Below, in pieces: positions 7,596 to 18,072 of a stretch of 23,466 bases of DNA; position 1 is the stretch's first letter, and every line of letters begins with the position of its first letter. Position numbers and translations under genes: made by a program. The notes below the pieces were generated by a model. The model was not told where the DNA came from. It saw only the letters and a program-made list of their open reading frames with translations, and did no database searches. Location of the stretch: contig CAXHKQ010000239.1 of assembly GCA_964017145.1 (NCBI GenBank), positions 1 to 23,466 of the forward strand. The letters are read 5' to 3'. This DNA is from Agrocybe praecox. Lineage: Eukaryota > Basidiomycota > Agaricomycetes > Agaricales > Agrocybaceae.

Positions 7596-10500
7596 GTCAG
7601 TATGTGTGTGTGTGTTGTATGCATGGAGTATGTTTTATTGTTTTTGGGTATGTGTATTTTGGGGGGCGAGAATCCCTGACACTTGCCGATATATCACGAT
7701 TCGCCGCGTCAATAAGACCGGTATTGTTTGCATAGTTCGCGAAGAAAATTGCCACCGTAATCGCTGAAATGAAAATCAAACCATGTGTGCGAGGTGTGAG
7801 GTTGCGGCATACGTTTGTGGGTGTGTACGCATGTGTGCGCTCATCGCTCATGTGTGTGCTTGGTCGATCATCACGAATCACGATTGGCGGCCTTGATAAT
7901 GTATGCTGTGTGCTGCGTGTGTGCGATGGCTTTGATTGCCAAGGAGGCTCGCATATGCATTTCTGTGTCCGATCACATATCAATTGTTATCAATTGTTTT
8001 AATATCTGCCTTTCGCCCATTTGCAATCTCATTGGGCAACCATTGCGTCGCAGTTTCGTGACAGCGACAGCTGATGCGGGTGAGAAAATGTGTCCTCTGG
8101 TTGTGCGCGTCAATGCTCGATGCATATTTGCATATTCTTTTTTTTATCGCGCGCCTTGTGATTCCAATGTTGCCGCGCACTTTAGCACAAACACACATAC
8201 ACACTCACAGATCAGCGACAGGGTTGGTCATCTCAATAATGCTGCCCGACTAGTTTGACTTCCATATATCAGCGTCCCTCATCATTCCATATAATATGGC
8301 AATAGGCGAATAAACATGAAAAATACACCGGTATTTTTTGTCGTCCAACTGATCCACCCTGTACACTGTTCAGATTATGAATGCACTCACACATGCATAC
8401 ATGGACGTGCATATACGTTAACACTCACGCTACTCACGCATACGTTTACATTACATCCTCTCGTACGCCTATCGCTCGAACTTTTCGAGCGAGTAAGATG
8501 GTTTCAATTGTATATACGTTGTACGGTCTGCATGTGTGCATGCGCGCGTGTATGCACTCGCGTTTGTGTACAGTGCACACATACACACACGCAACACTGT
8601 TCCACTCAAACATGCATGTATGGGCGCGAACGTATATTTGCGCGCGTCCACAAACACATACGCGTGATAAATACGCGCCTCTGCGTGAAAACTGCGTGCG
8701 TGTGCACGTTTCACGTTTTGCGGGGCTGTTGCCCGCGAACGCGAACTCCAACGCACACACACACATACACGTTCGTTAACCATAGCGACACAAACAACGA
8801 GACCAGCCAACCCCGCGCATTGATCATGCCGGGGTCGGGGCGAAAAATGATGAATGAATGACTGTGCACCGTGCACCTTAATTATTACATTGTGCGGTTA
8901 GGAATACTATGGATGATGGGGTTGGGGTTGGATTTCGATGGTTTTACATATATATGAAACGCTCTCCATCCCATCACAGGTCACCGAGCTGATCCTCGAC
9001 AACTGCCGCAGCACCAGCATCGTCGGCCTCACCGACGACTTCACCGCCCTGGAATCGCTCAGCCTCATCAACGTCGGCCTGACCACCCTGAAGGGCTTCC
9101 CCACGCTGCCCGCACTGCAGAAGCTCGAGCTCTCCGACAACCGCATCTCAGCCGGCCTCAGCCACCTGGCCACCAGCACCAAGCTGACGCACCTCAATCT
9201 GTCCGGCAACAAGATCAAGGACCTGGAGGAGCTGAAGGCACTGGAGAAGCTGCCCGCACTGATGGTGCTCGACCTGTTCAACAATGAGGCGACCTCGGTG
9301 GACAGCTATCGCGAGAAGATCTTTGCGCTGATTCCGTCGCTGAAGTATCTGGATGGGTGAGTGTGGCTGGCGGAATTGTTTTTTGTGCGAGCAGAAAATA
9401 AACTAAACTTTTTCGTTCGTTTCAGCTCCGATGTGGACGATGTGGAGGTGCCGTCCGAGGAGGAAGAGGACGACGACCTGAACGGTAACGATTCGGAGGG
9501 AGAAGAAGGTATGTGTAAGAACGTGTAATAAATTATCGCTTTCGTCGTAGACAAATGTTGTTCATTGTGCTGTAACACTAAAGTACATTCGCACATACAA
9601 ACACTTGTTGCGCATCTGCTCGACTTCGCGCACTTCGACCCGGCCATACTTCCGTTCACTCAACAAGTTGCACATTAGTGACGGTAGGCAATGCGAGACT
9701 GCACATATTTGGCAAATATTGTGTCAGTTCTCGTACCATTCCCGAGCGCATTTAATCACCTTGTGCTATTTTGCTGGTTTCGCTCTTGCCTGTTGCGCCC
9801 AGCCGCTGGCGATGGGTCAGCGTTCAGCATCAATGGGCTAGAGTTTGATCTGGACGAGCTGGAGCAGTACGAGCAGCGCTTGCGAGCCAAGCGAGCTGCA
9901 GCAGCGGCCAACGGCGACTCGGCTCTGGCAACTTCCGCCGCATCGGCACAAGCGGATGCGGTCGATGATCTTGACGAGTATCTCGATCGTCTGACCATCG
10001 AAGAGCAGCGAACTGCTACCAGCGCCAAGCCCGAGCAGCCGGAAAACCACGGCAGTTCGCCAGCTTCGTTCGCAGCCACGAGCTCGGCGGTTGAGGATGT
10101 TGACGCCGTCGAGCAGCCACCGCCCCTACCGCTGGCTGTCTTCCTCTACTTTACCCTGGGCCTGTTGTTTTTCGTTAGCACCGTGACGAAGGTCGACACG
10201 GACCCATTCGCCGCCGCCGCCGCCAACGGGCTGTCACCGCCGGCTCTGTGTAAGCGCACCGGCCGCCAACACCGATTCGACTAACACAACTGGTATTTTT
10301 GTTTTGTTCTCCTTGCTGCAGCGAGCGACGATGGCGTCGAGGGCGCCGAGGGCGAAGTCGACGGCGAGGAGGAGGACGACGAAGACGACGATGACGACGA
10401 TGAGGAGGACGACGAAGGCGACGACGATGGTGAGGCCGACGTTTCGCTGTCCGAGGTTTACAACGACAATCTGGAGGAGGATGCGTCCGACTATGTAGGC

Positions 10501-10819
10501 GCCGAGGACGGCGATGAGGATGAGGAGGAGGAGGACGACGACGACGACGATGACGAGGACGATGAGGACGACGAGAGCGACGGCGAGGAGGGTGCATCGA
10601 AGTCGGCCGGAGCAAAGGCGTCTGCTAGCGATGCGGCGGCGGCGCCGTCCGAGGCTGGAGGCAAAGCGGCTGCGGCGGCCGGTTCGGATGGTGAGTGATG
10701 GGGATGGGGGCGGATGGATGTTACAGGTGGATTAGGAACTAAATTTGTTTTGAATTTCATTCCAAACAGAGGAGCAAGAGTCGCCGGTTCGCGGCAAGAA
10801 GAGAAAGCATGACAATTAA
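7548..10819 (+). CDS. Anp32: Acidic leucine-rich nuclear phosphoprotein 32 (ANP32/Mapmodulin)
   Basis: Exons 7548-7595, 8980-9356, 9426-9508, 10322-10690 and 10770-10819 join in frame to 308 residues. The protein opens [16 protein letters not shown] and has four leucine-rich repeats (about residues 17-110), including [39 protein letters not shown] and VLDLFNN. The LRR cap follows, with [17 protein letters not shown]. The tail is long and Asp/Glu-rich, and the protein ends in basic KKRKHDN, a nuclear localisation-type end. ANP32 proteins act mainly in the nucleus as acidic chaperones, binding histones and inhibiting PP2A; Drosophila Mapmodulin is also linked to microtubule-associated proteins. 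The last exon-exon joins are supported by frame and splice sites. The acidic tract is longer than in many relatives. A candidate extra exon at 9803-10249 would raise the protein to 457 residues. The gene is convergent with pcs. Confidence 0.95.
7596..8979 (+). other. Anp32 intron 1
   Basis: A 1.4-kb intron with many short CA/TG dinucleotide runs, such as 7600-7617 and 8575-8590, and no coding signal. The dinucleotide runs explain the long but meaningless open frames here. Confidence 0.85.
8980..9356 (+). CDS. Anp32: Anp32 coding exon 2 (LRR domain)
   Basis: The acceptor is CCATCACAG, followed by GTC ACC GAG; the donor is GGATGG|GTGAGT. It encodes residues 17 to about 141: the LRRs and most of the C-terminal cap, ending LKYLDG. 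It is the most conserved part of the gene. Confidence 0.96.
9426..9508 (+). CDS. Anp32: Anp32 coding exon 3
   Basis: It begins after TTCGTTTCAG and ends GAAG|GTATGT in phase 1. It encodes the start of the acidic tail ([20 protein letters not shown]). It is separated from exon 2 by a 69-bp intron. Confidence 0.92.
9803..10249 (+). CDS. Anp32: Candidate cassette exon of Anp32 (149 codons, membrane-like segment)
   Basis: Between exons 3 and 4 lies a 447-base open stretch, an exact multiple of three. It is preceded by a pyrimidine-rich acceptor (GCCTGTTGCGCCCAG) and followed by donor CTGT|GTAAGC. Both ends are phase 1, matching exon 3 and exon 4, so inclusion keeps the frame. It would then leave a 72-bp intron (10250-10321), like the gene's 69 and 79 bp introns. 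The inserted residues run acidic ([27 protein letters not shown]), then Ala/Ser-rich, then [20 protein letters not shown], a hydrophobic helix-length segment at exon residues 109-127 (10126-10182). GC-rich third positions run throughout. I do not recognise a family. Whether the exon is optional, constitutive or not spliced cannot be told from sequence. Confidence 0.5.
10322..10690 (+). CDS. Anp32: Anp32 coding exon 4 (acidic tail)
   Basis: The acceptor is TTGCTGCAG and the donor GGATG|GTGAGT. It encodes long Asp/Glu runs interrupted by [20 protein letters not shown], then a Ser/Ala/Lys-rich end. The GAN-rich codon runs are prone to length change. Confidence 0.93.
10770..10819 (+). CDS. Anp32: Anp32 coding exon 5 (C-terminus)
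   Basis: It begins after TCCAAACAG, follows a 79-bp intron and ends at TAA 10817-10819. It encodes [16 protein letters not shown]. The KKRK cluster is a likely nuclear localisation signal. Confidence 0.9.
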
Positions 10820-12650
10820 ACGGTTGATTCGAGTTGGGCACCACCGGAGCCGATGCCGACGATGTCTATGACGACGCGGAAGCGCGGACGAGAATGGGGA
10901 GGAAATGAGGAAATCCCTTAAGCAGAAAAACAAGCATAACACACGAAGACACAGCATACACACGATACACCGATTCGCAAATTTAAAATATACACACTCA
11001 CTCATACAGACAAATTGACATTGCACACATGTAAGACACACAGACACGTTAAAGACACTTATTAAACGGATGGATCCAAAACATATAATAACATTTGATC
11101 GGGTTGAGCATTGCTTTTGTAAACTTATACATTACACATACATGTGTGTGTGTGCTGTGTGGTAAAAGGTAAAAGATATATACATTAAATTGATGTAGGT
11201 AGAATTAGTGGCGATTGTAAGCAATCACATCAACCCCATTCTAAAAACCACGGACACAAACACGGAATACCAAACTCATGCGTGTGAAGTGGCAAACATT
11301 CACCTCATAGTATATTGATTGGCACACGTAATGCATAGCCACAATATAAACACACACAAATTACACATCAATATTGTGTTTTGTTCGGCTTGAGACCAAA
11401 TTTGAATAGTACCGAATCAAAACGAAGAGAATGTTGGAAAATAATGAGAAACTCAAAAGAAATGTGACGCTAAGAATTGATCCGATAGTGTGTCAAGTAT
11501 TTTGATACCTGTTTGCATGTGTGACCGCATCATGCTCTTGTTTGTACTCATGCAAACACATTCCTCACATGCATTCTATGAACACACCCCCAACCATACT
11601 TTGTTCATCAACCCACTCACCTCTCACCCATCCTCACATCGAATAAGACGTTCAAAAAATGTATCTCGTGAACATGGAATGAGGACAGACAATAGTCGCA
11701 CACACATGCAGAATTCTGTGCAACAAACTCACTTTAGTTATACTTTATACGCAATACAGTAGACAGGGCATAAAACCGTATATACAATTTTGTTTCCGTC
11801 AAAGTCTACTCACCACATCAACTGTACGATGCCTTTTCCCTAATATATGACATACTTACATAAATCCGACTACGTTACAATTGCTTTCAGTTTGGATATT
11901 CTCGAGAAAAAACCACCAATTCGACCCACACACACACATTCACACTCAATGCACACTTTTATTTCTCCACTGGAAGAACATAATAAATATTTTTATGATA
12001 TCAGACGAGATACAATTTGTAGTGTTTTATTTTGCTTCGTTTATTGTTTAAGGCTGCCAGAAGAGTGTTCGATTTTGTCTAGTCTAATGTCCATATAATA
12101 TGTGTGTTTAGGTGCTTTTAAGTACATGCCAGTGTTCTATTTTTTAGCTCCTATATTTACGTAAATTGGCCGCGATCGATTCAATTTCTTATAAAGAACT
12201 TTAAACGTTCGCCGTACTGTGGAATTTATTCTCGGATTTGATGTGTTTGCGTTTGTGTGCTGTTGATCACGGGCACGTTGCACCGTCAGATATTCCCGAC
12301 ACCGACACGCCAAAAATCCAATAGATTCAACCAGCCGAACAGTGCGCGTATATTGGGATATGGGACAGACAGATAGTTTGATTGGGGTCGTGTTTGGTTG
12401 GGGAGAGTACGATCGATTTAAGTAAAAGTGGTCGAGATTACTACATTCCGAAGGGTTCGTGTGTGTGTTGGATCTACATATTAATATATTATCATTTCTA
12501 CTGGTTATTATCTCATAATTTAATGCATACATGTACGTTATACTACCTTAATTAGTTGGCGTAAACCATGCCAATAAATCGGATTTTCCAGGTTTGCGGC
12601 CATTCATGAAGGACATTCTTTCTATAAGAATCTGAACAATCCATTGATAC
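10820..12650 (+). other. Anp32 3' UTR and downstream convergent region
   Basis: AT- and CA-rich, non-coding. Possible polyadenylation signals are ATTAAA at 11061 and 11184 and a canonical AATAAA at 11982. I see no gene between these and the pcs 3' end. Confidence 0.6.
11982..11987 (+). terminator. Candidate Anp32 polyadenylation signal
   Basis: A canonical AATAAA about 1.16 kb after the stop codon, followed within 60 bases by T/G-rich sequence (TTGTAGTGTTTTATTTTG). The nearer ATTAAA variants at 11061 and 11184 are alternatives. Confidence 0.35.
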
Positions 12651-12654
12651 AATG

Positions 12655-13065
12655 ATATACACAAAACATCGCGTCACATAAGTCTCATCTTCGGCTGACG
12701 AGCGCTGCCTTTTTACAATTTTCGAACGACGAGGATTTGTAGGCAATTTCATTATATTTCATTTGAGTATCCGCAGTTTGTTCTAAGTCGGTCCAGTGAA
12801 AAAATTACAGGCTCTATTCCAATCACGAAATCGACATATTTTGTATGGGGAGTCAAATCGAAAAGGAAGGACATAAATGTTCACTGGATTAATAAATGAA
12901 AGATAATGAAATTGTCTACAAATTCTCGTCTTTAGAAAAATATAAAAAAAAATCACCGAGCGAATTAGCGCTCGGCGATTTCTCCATATAAAAAGGGAGA
13001 GGCCTTTTGTTTAGGAAGTCATCAGCCGAAAATGAGACTTATGTCACGCGATGTTTTGTATATTC
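12655..13065. mobile_element. Second foldback element near the pcs 3' end
   Basis: The outer inverted blocks are 12661-12698 and 13021-13059, with 3 differences in about 38 bp (sharing ACAAAACATCGCG and TAAGTCTCAT). The inner arms continue through ATTTGTAGNCAATTTCATTA and TCCAGTGAA (near 12793 and 12879). The right arm carries extra sequence including the GC-rich hairpin at 12952-12979. No transposase is visible. The limits are approximate. Confidence 0.7.
12952..12979. repeat. GC-rich perfect-stem hairpin
   Basis: ATCACCGAGCG (12952-12962) pairs with CGCTCGGCGAT (12969-12979) with one mismatch in 11 and a 6-nt loop. It is preceded by an A-rich tract. It lies inside the right arm of the foldback, in an otherwise AT-rich region. 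Confidence 0.75.
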
Positions 13066-13077
13066 GATAGAATGATG

Positions 13078-13083
13078 TTTATT
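13078..13083 (-). terminator. Candidate pcs polyadenylation signal
   Basis: AATAAA on the minus strand, about 180 bases after the pcs stop codon. Cleavage 15-25 bases further would fall at the edge of the foldback element. The downstream sequence is not strongly GU-rich, so this is tentative. Confidence 0.35.
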
Positions 13084-13258
13084 CCATAATCTTGTGTCAT
13101 TGGAATGTTAAGATTATTACTATAGCTTGTCCTTCAAAAATGGTCGCAAACTTAAAAAGTCATGGTTTAACTCAACTAATTGAAGTTGTAGTATGTTCGG
13201 TTTCGTGTGAATTTGTCGCCATCGCTCGGCCGTCGCACGTCCGCCTCGCGACGCCTCC

Positions 13259-14242
13259 TCACTCCAACGACTTGCGACGTTTGTGCTGCTGACCAGCAGC
13301 AGCCGTCGTCACCGCAGCCGCTGCCGCACTCTGCCGATTGCCAACCGCCGTCAGTTCGGTCGAAAGTCGCGCAAGCATCGGCAGCTCGCGCATCGAAACG
13401 ACCGCCTTCGGCAGCGGCTCCGCACGCGGCAGCAGCTGCCGCACCGGACTCGACTGATCGCGAGCCGGTGAGGCGACACCGGCCTCAGCCGCCTCCGCCA
13501 CTTTGACCACTTTGACTGTGTGCATCGGCGAGCCCGGCATGCTGACCGCCACCGTCGCCGGCGCCAGCGTGGCGGCCAATCGGCCGCTGCCGCTGGCGTT
13601 CTCGCGCTGCATCAGCAGCCGATCGAGCCGATCGACGGTCGCATTCAGCTCGGTCTCCCACACGTCTTGCGTCTGCTGGCCGTCGCCGCCGCCGTCGACC
13701 GGCCGCACGGCGAGCAGTTTGACGTGCTGCCGCAGCGCCTCGAGGGCGGCATCGTCTGAACTGCTGGCGGCGGAGTCGACAAGATTGGCTTCGGATGCGG
13801 CTTCATTGTCCTCGTCATCTTCGTCGACCGCCAGTCCATCGCCCGCCGTGCCCGTCGAGGCGACCTCACAGCGATCGAGTTCGCGAGCATAGTTCAGCGA
13901 TGGCAGCTGCAATTCGTCGTCGGCAACGGAGGCGGCTGCGTCCGCTTCGATGAGCGGCAAGCTGATCTGGCCACCGCCGCATGCGCCTTGCAGATCCTGG
14001 TGGTGCTGGTGGTGGGGTCGTTCGATGGGAGGCTGTTCGTCGGCGCCTTTTTCGGCGCCAACGCCGGGCTCGCGCGGTCCTCGCGGCATTTGTTCATCAT
14101 CCTCGTCGTCGTCGTCGTCGACATTGGCGGTGGCGGCGCTCTTCTGTGGCGCCGAATCGGTCGGTTTGCCGTTGACTTTGGGGTTTTCTGCGGCTCGCGA
14201 GCGATGGATTTCCTCGCTGATGGACTCGAGTGCTTTGAGGGC
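13259..14242 (-). CDS. pcs: pcs coding exon 2 (end of coiled coil and disordered tail)
   Basis: The acceptor is CCCCGCACAG, followed by GCC CTC AAA. It encodes 327 codons to TGA at 13261-13259. It opens with ALKALESISEEIHRSR, the conserved end of the coiled coil, and ends KRRKSLE. The GC-rich low-complexity tail creates many shadow frames on the other strand. Confidence 0.92.
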   Translation of the reverse strand, partial: ALKALESISEEIHRSRAAENPKVNGKPTDSAPQKSAATANVDDDDDEDDEQMPRGPREPGVGAEKGADEQPPIERPHHQHHQDLQGACGGGQISLPLIEADAAASVADDELQLPSLNYARELDRCEVASTGTAGDGLAVDEDDEDNEAASEANLVDSAASSSDDAALEALRQHVKLLAVRPVDGGGDGQQTQDVWETELNATVDRLDRLLMQRENASGSGRLAATLAPATVAVSMPGSPMHTVKVVKVAEAAEAGVASPARDQSSPVRQLLPRAEPLPKAVVSMRELPMLARLSTELTAVGNRQSAAAAAVTTAAAGQQHKRRKSLE

Positions 14243-16804
14243 CTGTGCGGGGGGAGGGCATTGAGATATTATTTCGGCTGTTTATGCTGCAATAGAAATG
14301 CTGCAAATAGGAGAATACGACTTTGTCTTCAAAGAGAGGAAAAACAAAATTATGAATTTTCGAATCATCGAAAAAGTGGAATAGAAAAACGTCAAAATCG
14401 ACGTTTTTGAAGTGCTACAGTTCGAACATCTTATCCTGCTTATTCATTTTGTTTGTACCTGATGGACACTTAAAAACTATAGTAATTAGAATGCCTATTC
14501 ATTGAGTCAAATATTGATATGTTTACTCTTGAAAATGTTTTCAGCCAAAAAAACAATTAAATTGCCCATTTCGGCAGACCGAACGTAGGGTAAATTGTGG
14601 CAAGTTTTGCGGGAAGGAAGTTTTGCCTCGGCCATTTTAGGCCTATATAATGAAGATATTCGACTGAATTTTGGATGTTGTGTGCATTTCATAGGACCCC
14701 TCCTACCAATATTGTACCCCTCAATAGTGTTCCGATAGGGCCTTGAATACAAAAGTTATAGCCCTATATGTGTTTTTGGTGTGTTAGCTTTGCCAAATCA
14801 TCTACCATTAATGTTCTAGGAATCACAAACGCTAGATGTGAAAAAAATCGAATGATGGGCTTCGAAGCGAAATTTACCTGTAAACCCGAATCTGTTTTTT
14901 CCGCCGTTTTCTTGAACATTCACGAGGGAACCGAGGTGGGGGGGAACCATGGTGGGGCAAGTTTTGCCTGACCTTTTTATGTTGTATCCATAAGACTTTT
15001 ATGTAGAACATATCGTTTATACAATGTTTAGAACACAAACCAATTATTTTCATCTGATGCACATTGTTGGGGATTCTATCAGCTATAAGCAAAAAACAAT
15101 AATATCTTGAGAAAATTTCAAGGTGTTCGAACTGTTGTCCATAAAGTGAGGTCCGCATGTAGGCGGACTTGTGCACTAGAGGAATAATATAATTAATCTA
15201 AATTAATGAATTACCCCAATCGTTTTATCATAATTTCTTTGCTATCAGAACAACGAGTTGTTTATTATCGTAGCTATCGGGTTAGAGGTTTATCGGTATC
15301 AGGCAAGGCTCAGATCTTTTAGGCCGAACGTTTCAAGGCCCTAAAATAGTGTCTAAAAACCGGAAAAATGATTCTAAAAATAGTTAAAACAATACTATTT
15401 TGAATTAAAAAAAACATTAAAAATCATAACATGGTTCTTGCAGCTATTTTCGCGCTAATACTAAATTAATTTGACTATGCTGTACCGCATTACATGTTTT
15501 GTATATTTTCAGTAAAATTAGTAAACATATTTTATAACAAACTTATTTGAGAATTTCTCACCAACATTTGAACACGGATCAGTATGCATTTTGACGAAAA
15601 CTACAATTATTAAAAGGGTAAAAAAGGACTTCAATAGTCAAATAAAGCTAACAATCACAAACAATTTTTCATAAAATATCAAAATAATGAAAATAGGGAG
15701 AAACAAGTAAGGTTCATCCGAATTCTACGGAAACATGAAAAATAACCGTGGTTACAAGAGTTCTGTAGAATGAACAGTCAAAATATTCATTTAACCTCAA
15801 GTTTCTGCCTGATTTTACCTTACCTAAACTGTCTGGGTATTAAGACTTGCAATTGTTGATGGATAATACACGATTAAATAATTTCCATTGCGAACACGAA
15901 TATTAAAACAATTCGCATTCCAGCTAATTGTCTCCCCCAAACACTCAACTCCCCATCACCAAATTATATCCACATCATATCCACATATCCATCATATCCA
16001 TACCTGCGCATACTGCCGCTTCGCCAGCGCCACCGCCTGCTGCAGCTCCTGGATCCGCTCCTTCTGCGTCTGCAGCTGATCCTGGCAGATCTGCTTCTCC
16101 TCAAAGTACGGCCGCGACCGCTGAATGTTCCGGCGCAGCGAGTCCTCCAGCTGGGCGCTGCGCAGCTCCGCCGTCCGGAACACAGCCGCCTTGCGCTCGT
16201 GCTCCGCGCGGCACTCGCGCTTCTGCTGCTCGGCCGCCGACACCTTCAGCGTCGCATGGTTGAGCATCTCCTGCCACGCGTTATCGAACTGCCACTCGTG
16301 CGAGCCGGACATGAAGCGCTGCTCGGCCAGCGCCACCGTCTCCTTGGCCGCCGCATAGTGCTCGTGGGCGCGCTGGAACTGAACGGCAGCGGCCTGACAG
16401 TCGATCTGGGCGAGGCGCGCCCGATCGGCGGCCTCGTGATACGGTCGCGACTTGTCGATGCACGAGCCGAGTTTCTTGGACAGCAGCTTGAGGCGGCGCG
16501 TCGACTCGTTGAGCAGCAGGCGGAAGGTGGCGTTGGCCTCCTCCAGTTCGATTTCGAGCCGATTGATGTTGTCGGTGGCGGTGTTGAGGTTCTCGAGTTC
16601 GATCTGGATGCGCGGGTCGAGCGGCGGCGGCGGCGGCGAGCCGCTCTCGGAGCGGGCGGCGGCGGATTGGGGCGGCGATGGCGGTGAGTCAGCAGATGTG
16701 AGAACGTTGGGCGTTGTGGCAGACATTGGCGGTTGGGGCGGCAGAACAGCGGACATTTCGGTGGTTGCGCTGGTCGAGGCGCGCGGGTTGGATGATGAGT
16801 CCAT
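13259..16804 (-). CDS. pcs: SH3 domain-binding protein 5 / parcas (Rab11 exchange factor family)
   Basis: Two exons, 16804-16004 and 14242-13259, join in phase 0 to a 594-residue protein. The start ATG lies in a perfect GCTACCATGG context. Residues 1-60 are Ser/Pro-rich and disordered. Residues 62-283 form the family's long coiled-coil domain: LDPRIQIELENLNTATDNIN, STRRLKLLSKKLGSCIDKSR, PYHEAADRAR, SRPYFEEK, and across the splice AKRQYAQ-ALKALESISEEIHRSR. After an Asp-rich run comes MPRGPREPGVGAE, a conserved family block, then SLPLIE and ELDRCEV. The rest is low-complexity and ends KRRKSLE. Human SH3BP5 (about 450 residues) is a guanine exchange factor for Rab11; Drosophila parcas modulates Btk29A signalling. 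The C-terminal extension is longer than in vertebrates. A 4-codon upstream ORF (ATG ATA CAC TAA) lies at 16904-16893. The gene is head to head with Amph. Confidence 0.94.
14243..16003 (-). other. pcs intron (1.76 kb)
   Basis: An AT-rich intron with donor GTATGG and acceptor GCACAG. It holds two copies of GGCAAGTTTTGC (14599 and 14956) about 357 bp apart, which may mark an old element. Positions 15000-15900 show nothing recognised. Confidence 0.8.
16004..16804 (-). CDS. pcs: pcs coding exon 1 (coiled-coil core)
   Basis: It holds 267 codons, from the ATG in GCTACCATGG to donor GCGCAG|GTATGG. It encodes the Pro-rich N-terminus and most of the SH3BP5 coiled coil. Confidence 0.94.
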
Positions 16805-17751
16805 GGTAGCTGGTGGGGCAATCGCTTGCAATCACGCGCAACGATTCGCAACGATAGAGACGCTTTCGATTGCGACGCGTCTTCGTGAAATGTTAGTGTA
16901 TCATTGCAGAACCACGCGAGAACGCGAGTCGCTTGTATGCACAGCAGTGTTGTGTTCACGTTCACACAAAGGTTTAGATTACGCGGTGGCTGTGCGCTGG
17001 TGCTGGTGAGGTGTTTTTCCGTGTCTCTGCGTGACGTCTTCGATTGGTGAGCGTACGAGCTTGTGTTAAACTGGTTTCCGTGTGACGCACTTGTGTGAGT
17101 GTGGTGGTGGTGAAGTGGTGATTGCTGGTGACGGTGATGGCGAGGAGCCTGGAGCGATTGTGTGGTGTCTTTGTGTGTTGGTTTGCAGTTTTTGAAGCAG
17201 CGCGCAGGTAAATTGTAATTCTAATTGGATTACACACTTGGCGAATTTGAGCTATGACCTATGACCTAGGACCTATTGAAAACACACGTACGAACACACA
17301 AATACATGGAGATTCGCCTGTCAAAGTTCAATATCACACGCACACGGGGATTTTGCTTCTGTGTGTGTGGAGGTGGCGTGATTATATATGCACTCGACCA
17401 CACGTTTATCTGCAATGCCGTGAATGGAATTGCCCGAAAATAATCGACTGGGTATTTGGAATGCGCAGGTGTGCCTGCGAGTGCCGAGAAGTTGAGCGCG
17501 CGATGAGTGTTATTTATTTATTTATTTTTGCGAACTGCTACTGCTCCGCGAGCACACAAACAAAACTTCTATTCGTATATCTAATAGGTTCCACGTTCCA
17601 CATCCTCTCAGATTTGAATCAGTGTTGTAACATTTGTCTTCATATGTTTTTTGATCTACCAACACTGATTCTTCATGACATTCATGGAAGTACTAGAACG
17701 AACAGCTGATCGACTGTGTGATAGAAGTCTCCACTTCTCATATATCAAACT
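16805..17751. other. Divergent region, pcs leader side
   Basis: Positions 16805-17240 are GT/GC-rich and probably contain the pcs 5' leader and promoter on the minus strand. Positions 17240-17751 show only non-coding sequence with CA runs. Confidence 0.5.
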
Positions 17752-18072
17752 GAGGGGCGGTTCACGCAAGTTTGAGGTGGACATCTATATCTGTGTATAT
17801 CATATATCATATCATATATCATATATCATATATCATATTTGGAAATTCTTGTTTTCCGACGATTTCCATTAATGTTTGGTTATCTCCATAGATTTCCAAA
17901 TATGATTTACAAACAAAATCGGTGATTTATATTCCCGAATATATTCTCATATTTATAAAAATTATAAATCTTTCATATGATATAAAATAATGTCAAATAA
18001 TTTCCTGTGATTTCAGAGATATTTTTAATTTCATACTCCACTCACACAGAGTTTCCGAGTGAACGGCCCCTC
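17752..18072. mobile_element. MITE-like element copy 2 (GAGGGGCG termini)
   Basis: The termini GAGGGGCGGTTCACGC (17752-17767) and GAGTGAACGGCCCCTC (18057-18072) are inverted copies and match copy 1 at 6210-6481. TTTGAGG follows shortly inside the left end in both. The interior is AT-rich with GATTTCC-like words and an (ATATATC)n run at 17796-17838. The flanks TATCAAAC and AATCAACC may be a decayed 8-bp target duplication. It lies between pcs and Amph. Confidence 0.7.
17796..17838. repeat. ATATATC tandem microsatellite
   Basis: About six imperfect units of ATATATC/ATATC inside MITE copy 2. Likely length-variable. Confidence 0.85.

Noticed and set aside
8316..8876. Long open frames in Anp32 intron 1 (Cys/His/Thr-rich)
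   Set aside because: They arise from CA/TG dinucleotide runs, which lack stop codons in several frames; they also lie within a well-defined intron.
10175..10615. Minus-strand Arg/Pro/His-rich open frame opposite Anp32 exon 4
   Set aside because: It is the complement of Asp/Glu codon runs; extreme composition and no family resemblance.
12407..12440. Resemblance of ATCGATTTAAGTAAAAGTGGTCG to the start of the repeat at position 1
   Set aside because: Only about 20 bases with a gap; similarity does not extend either side.
13503..14410. Plus-strand Ser- and Val-rich open frames opposite pcs exon 2
   Set aside because: Antisense shadows of the low-complexity pcs tail.
15710..15780. Weak inverted repeat around TTCATCCGAATTCTAC / GTAGAATGAAC
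   Set aside because: Only short gapped pairing with a long loop; expected by chance in AT-rich DNA.
16199..17009. Plus-strand open frames opposite pcs exon 1
   Set aside because: The minus strand encodes the recognisable SH3BP5 coiled coil; these are shadows.
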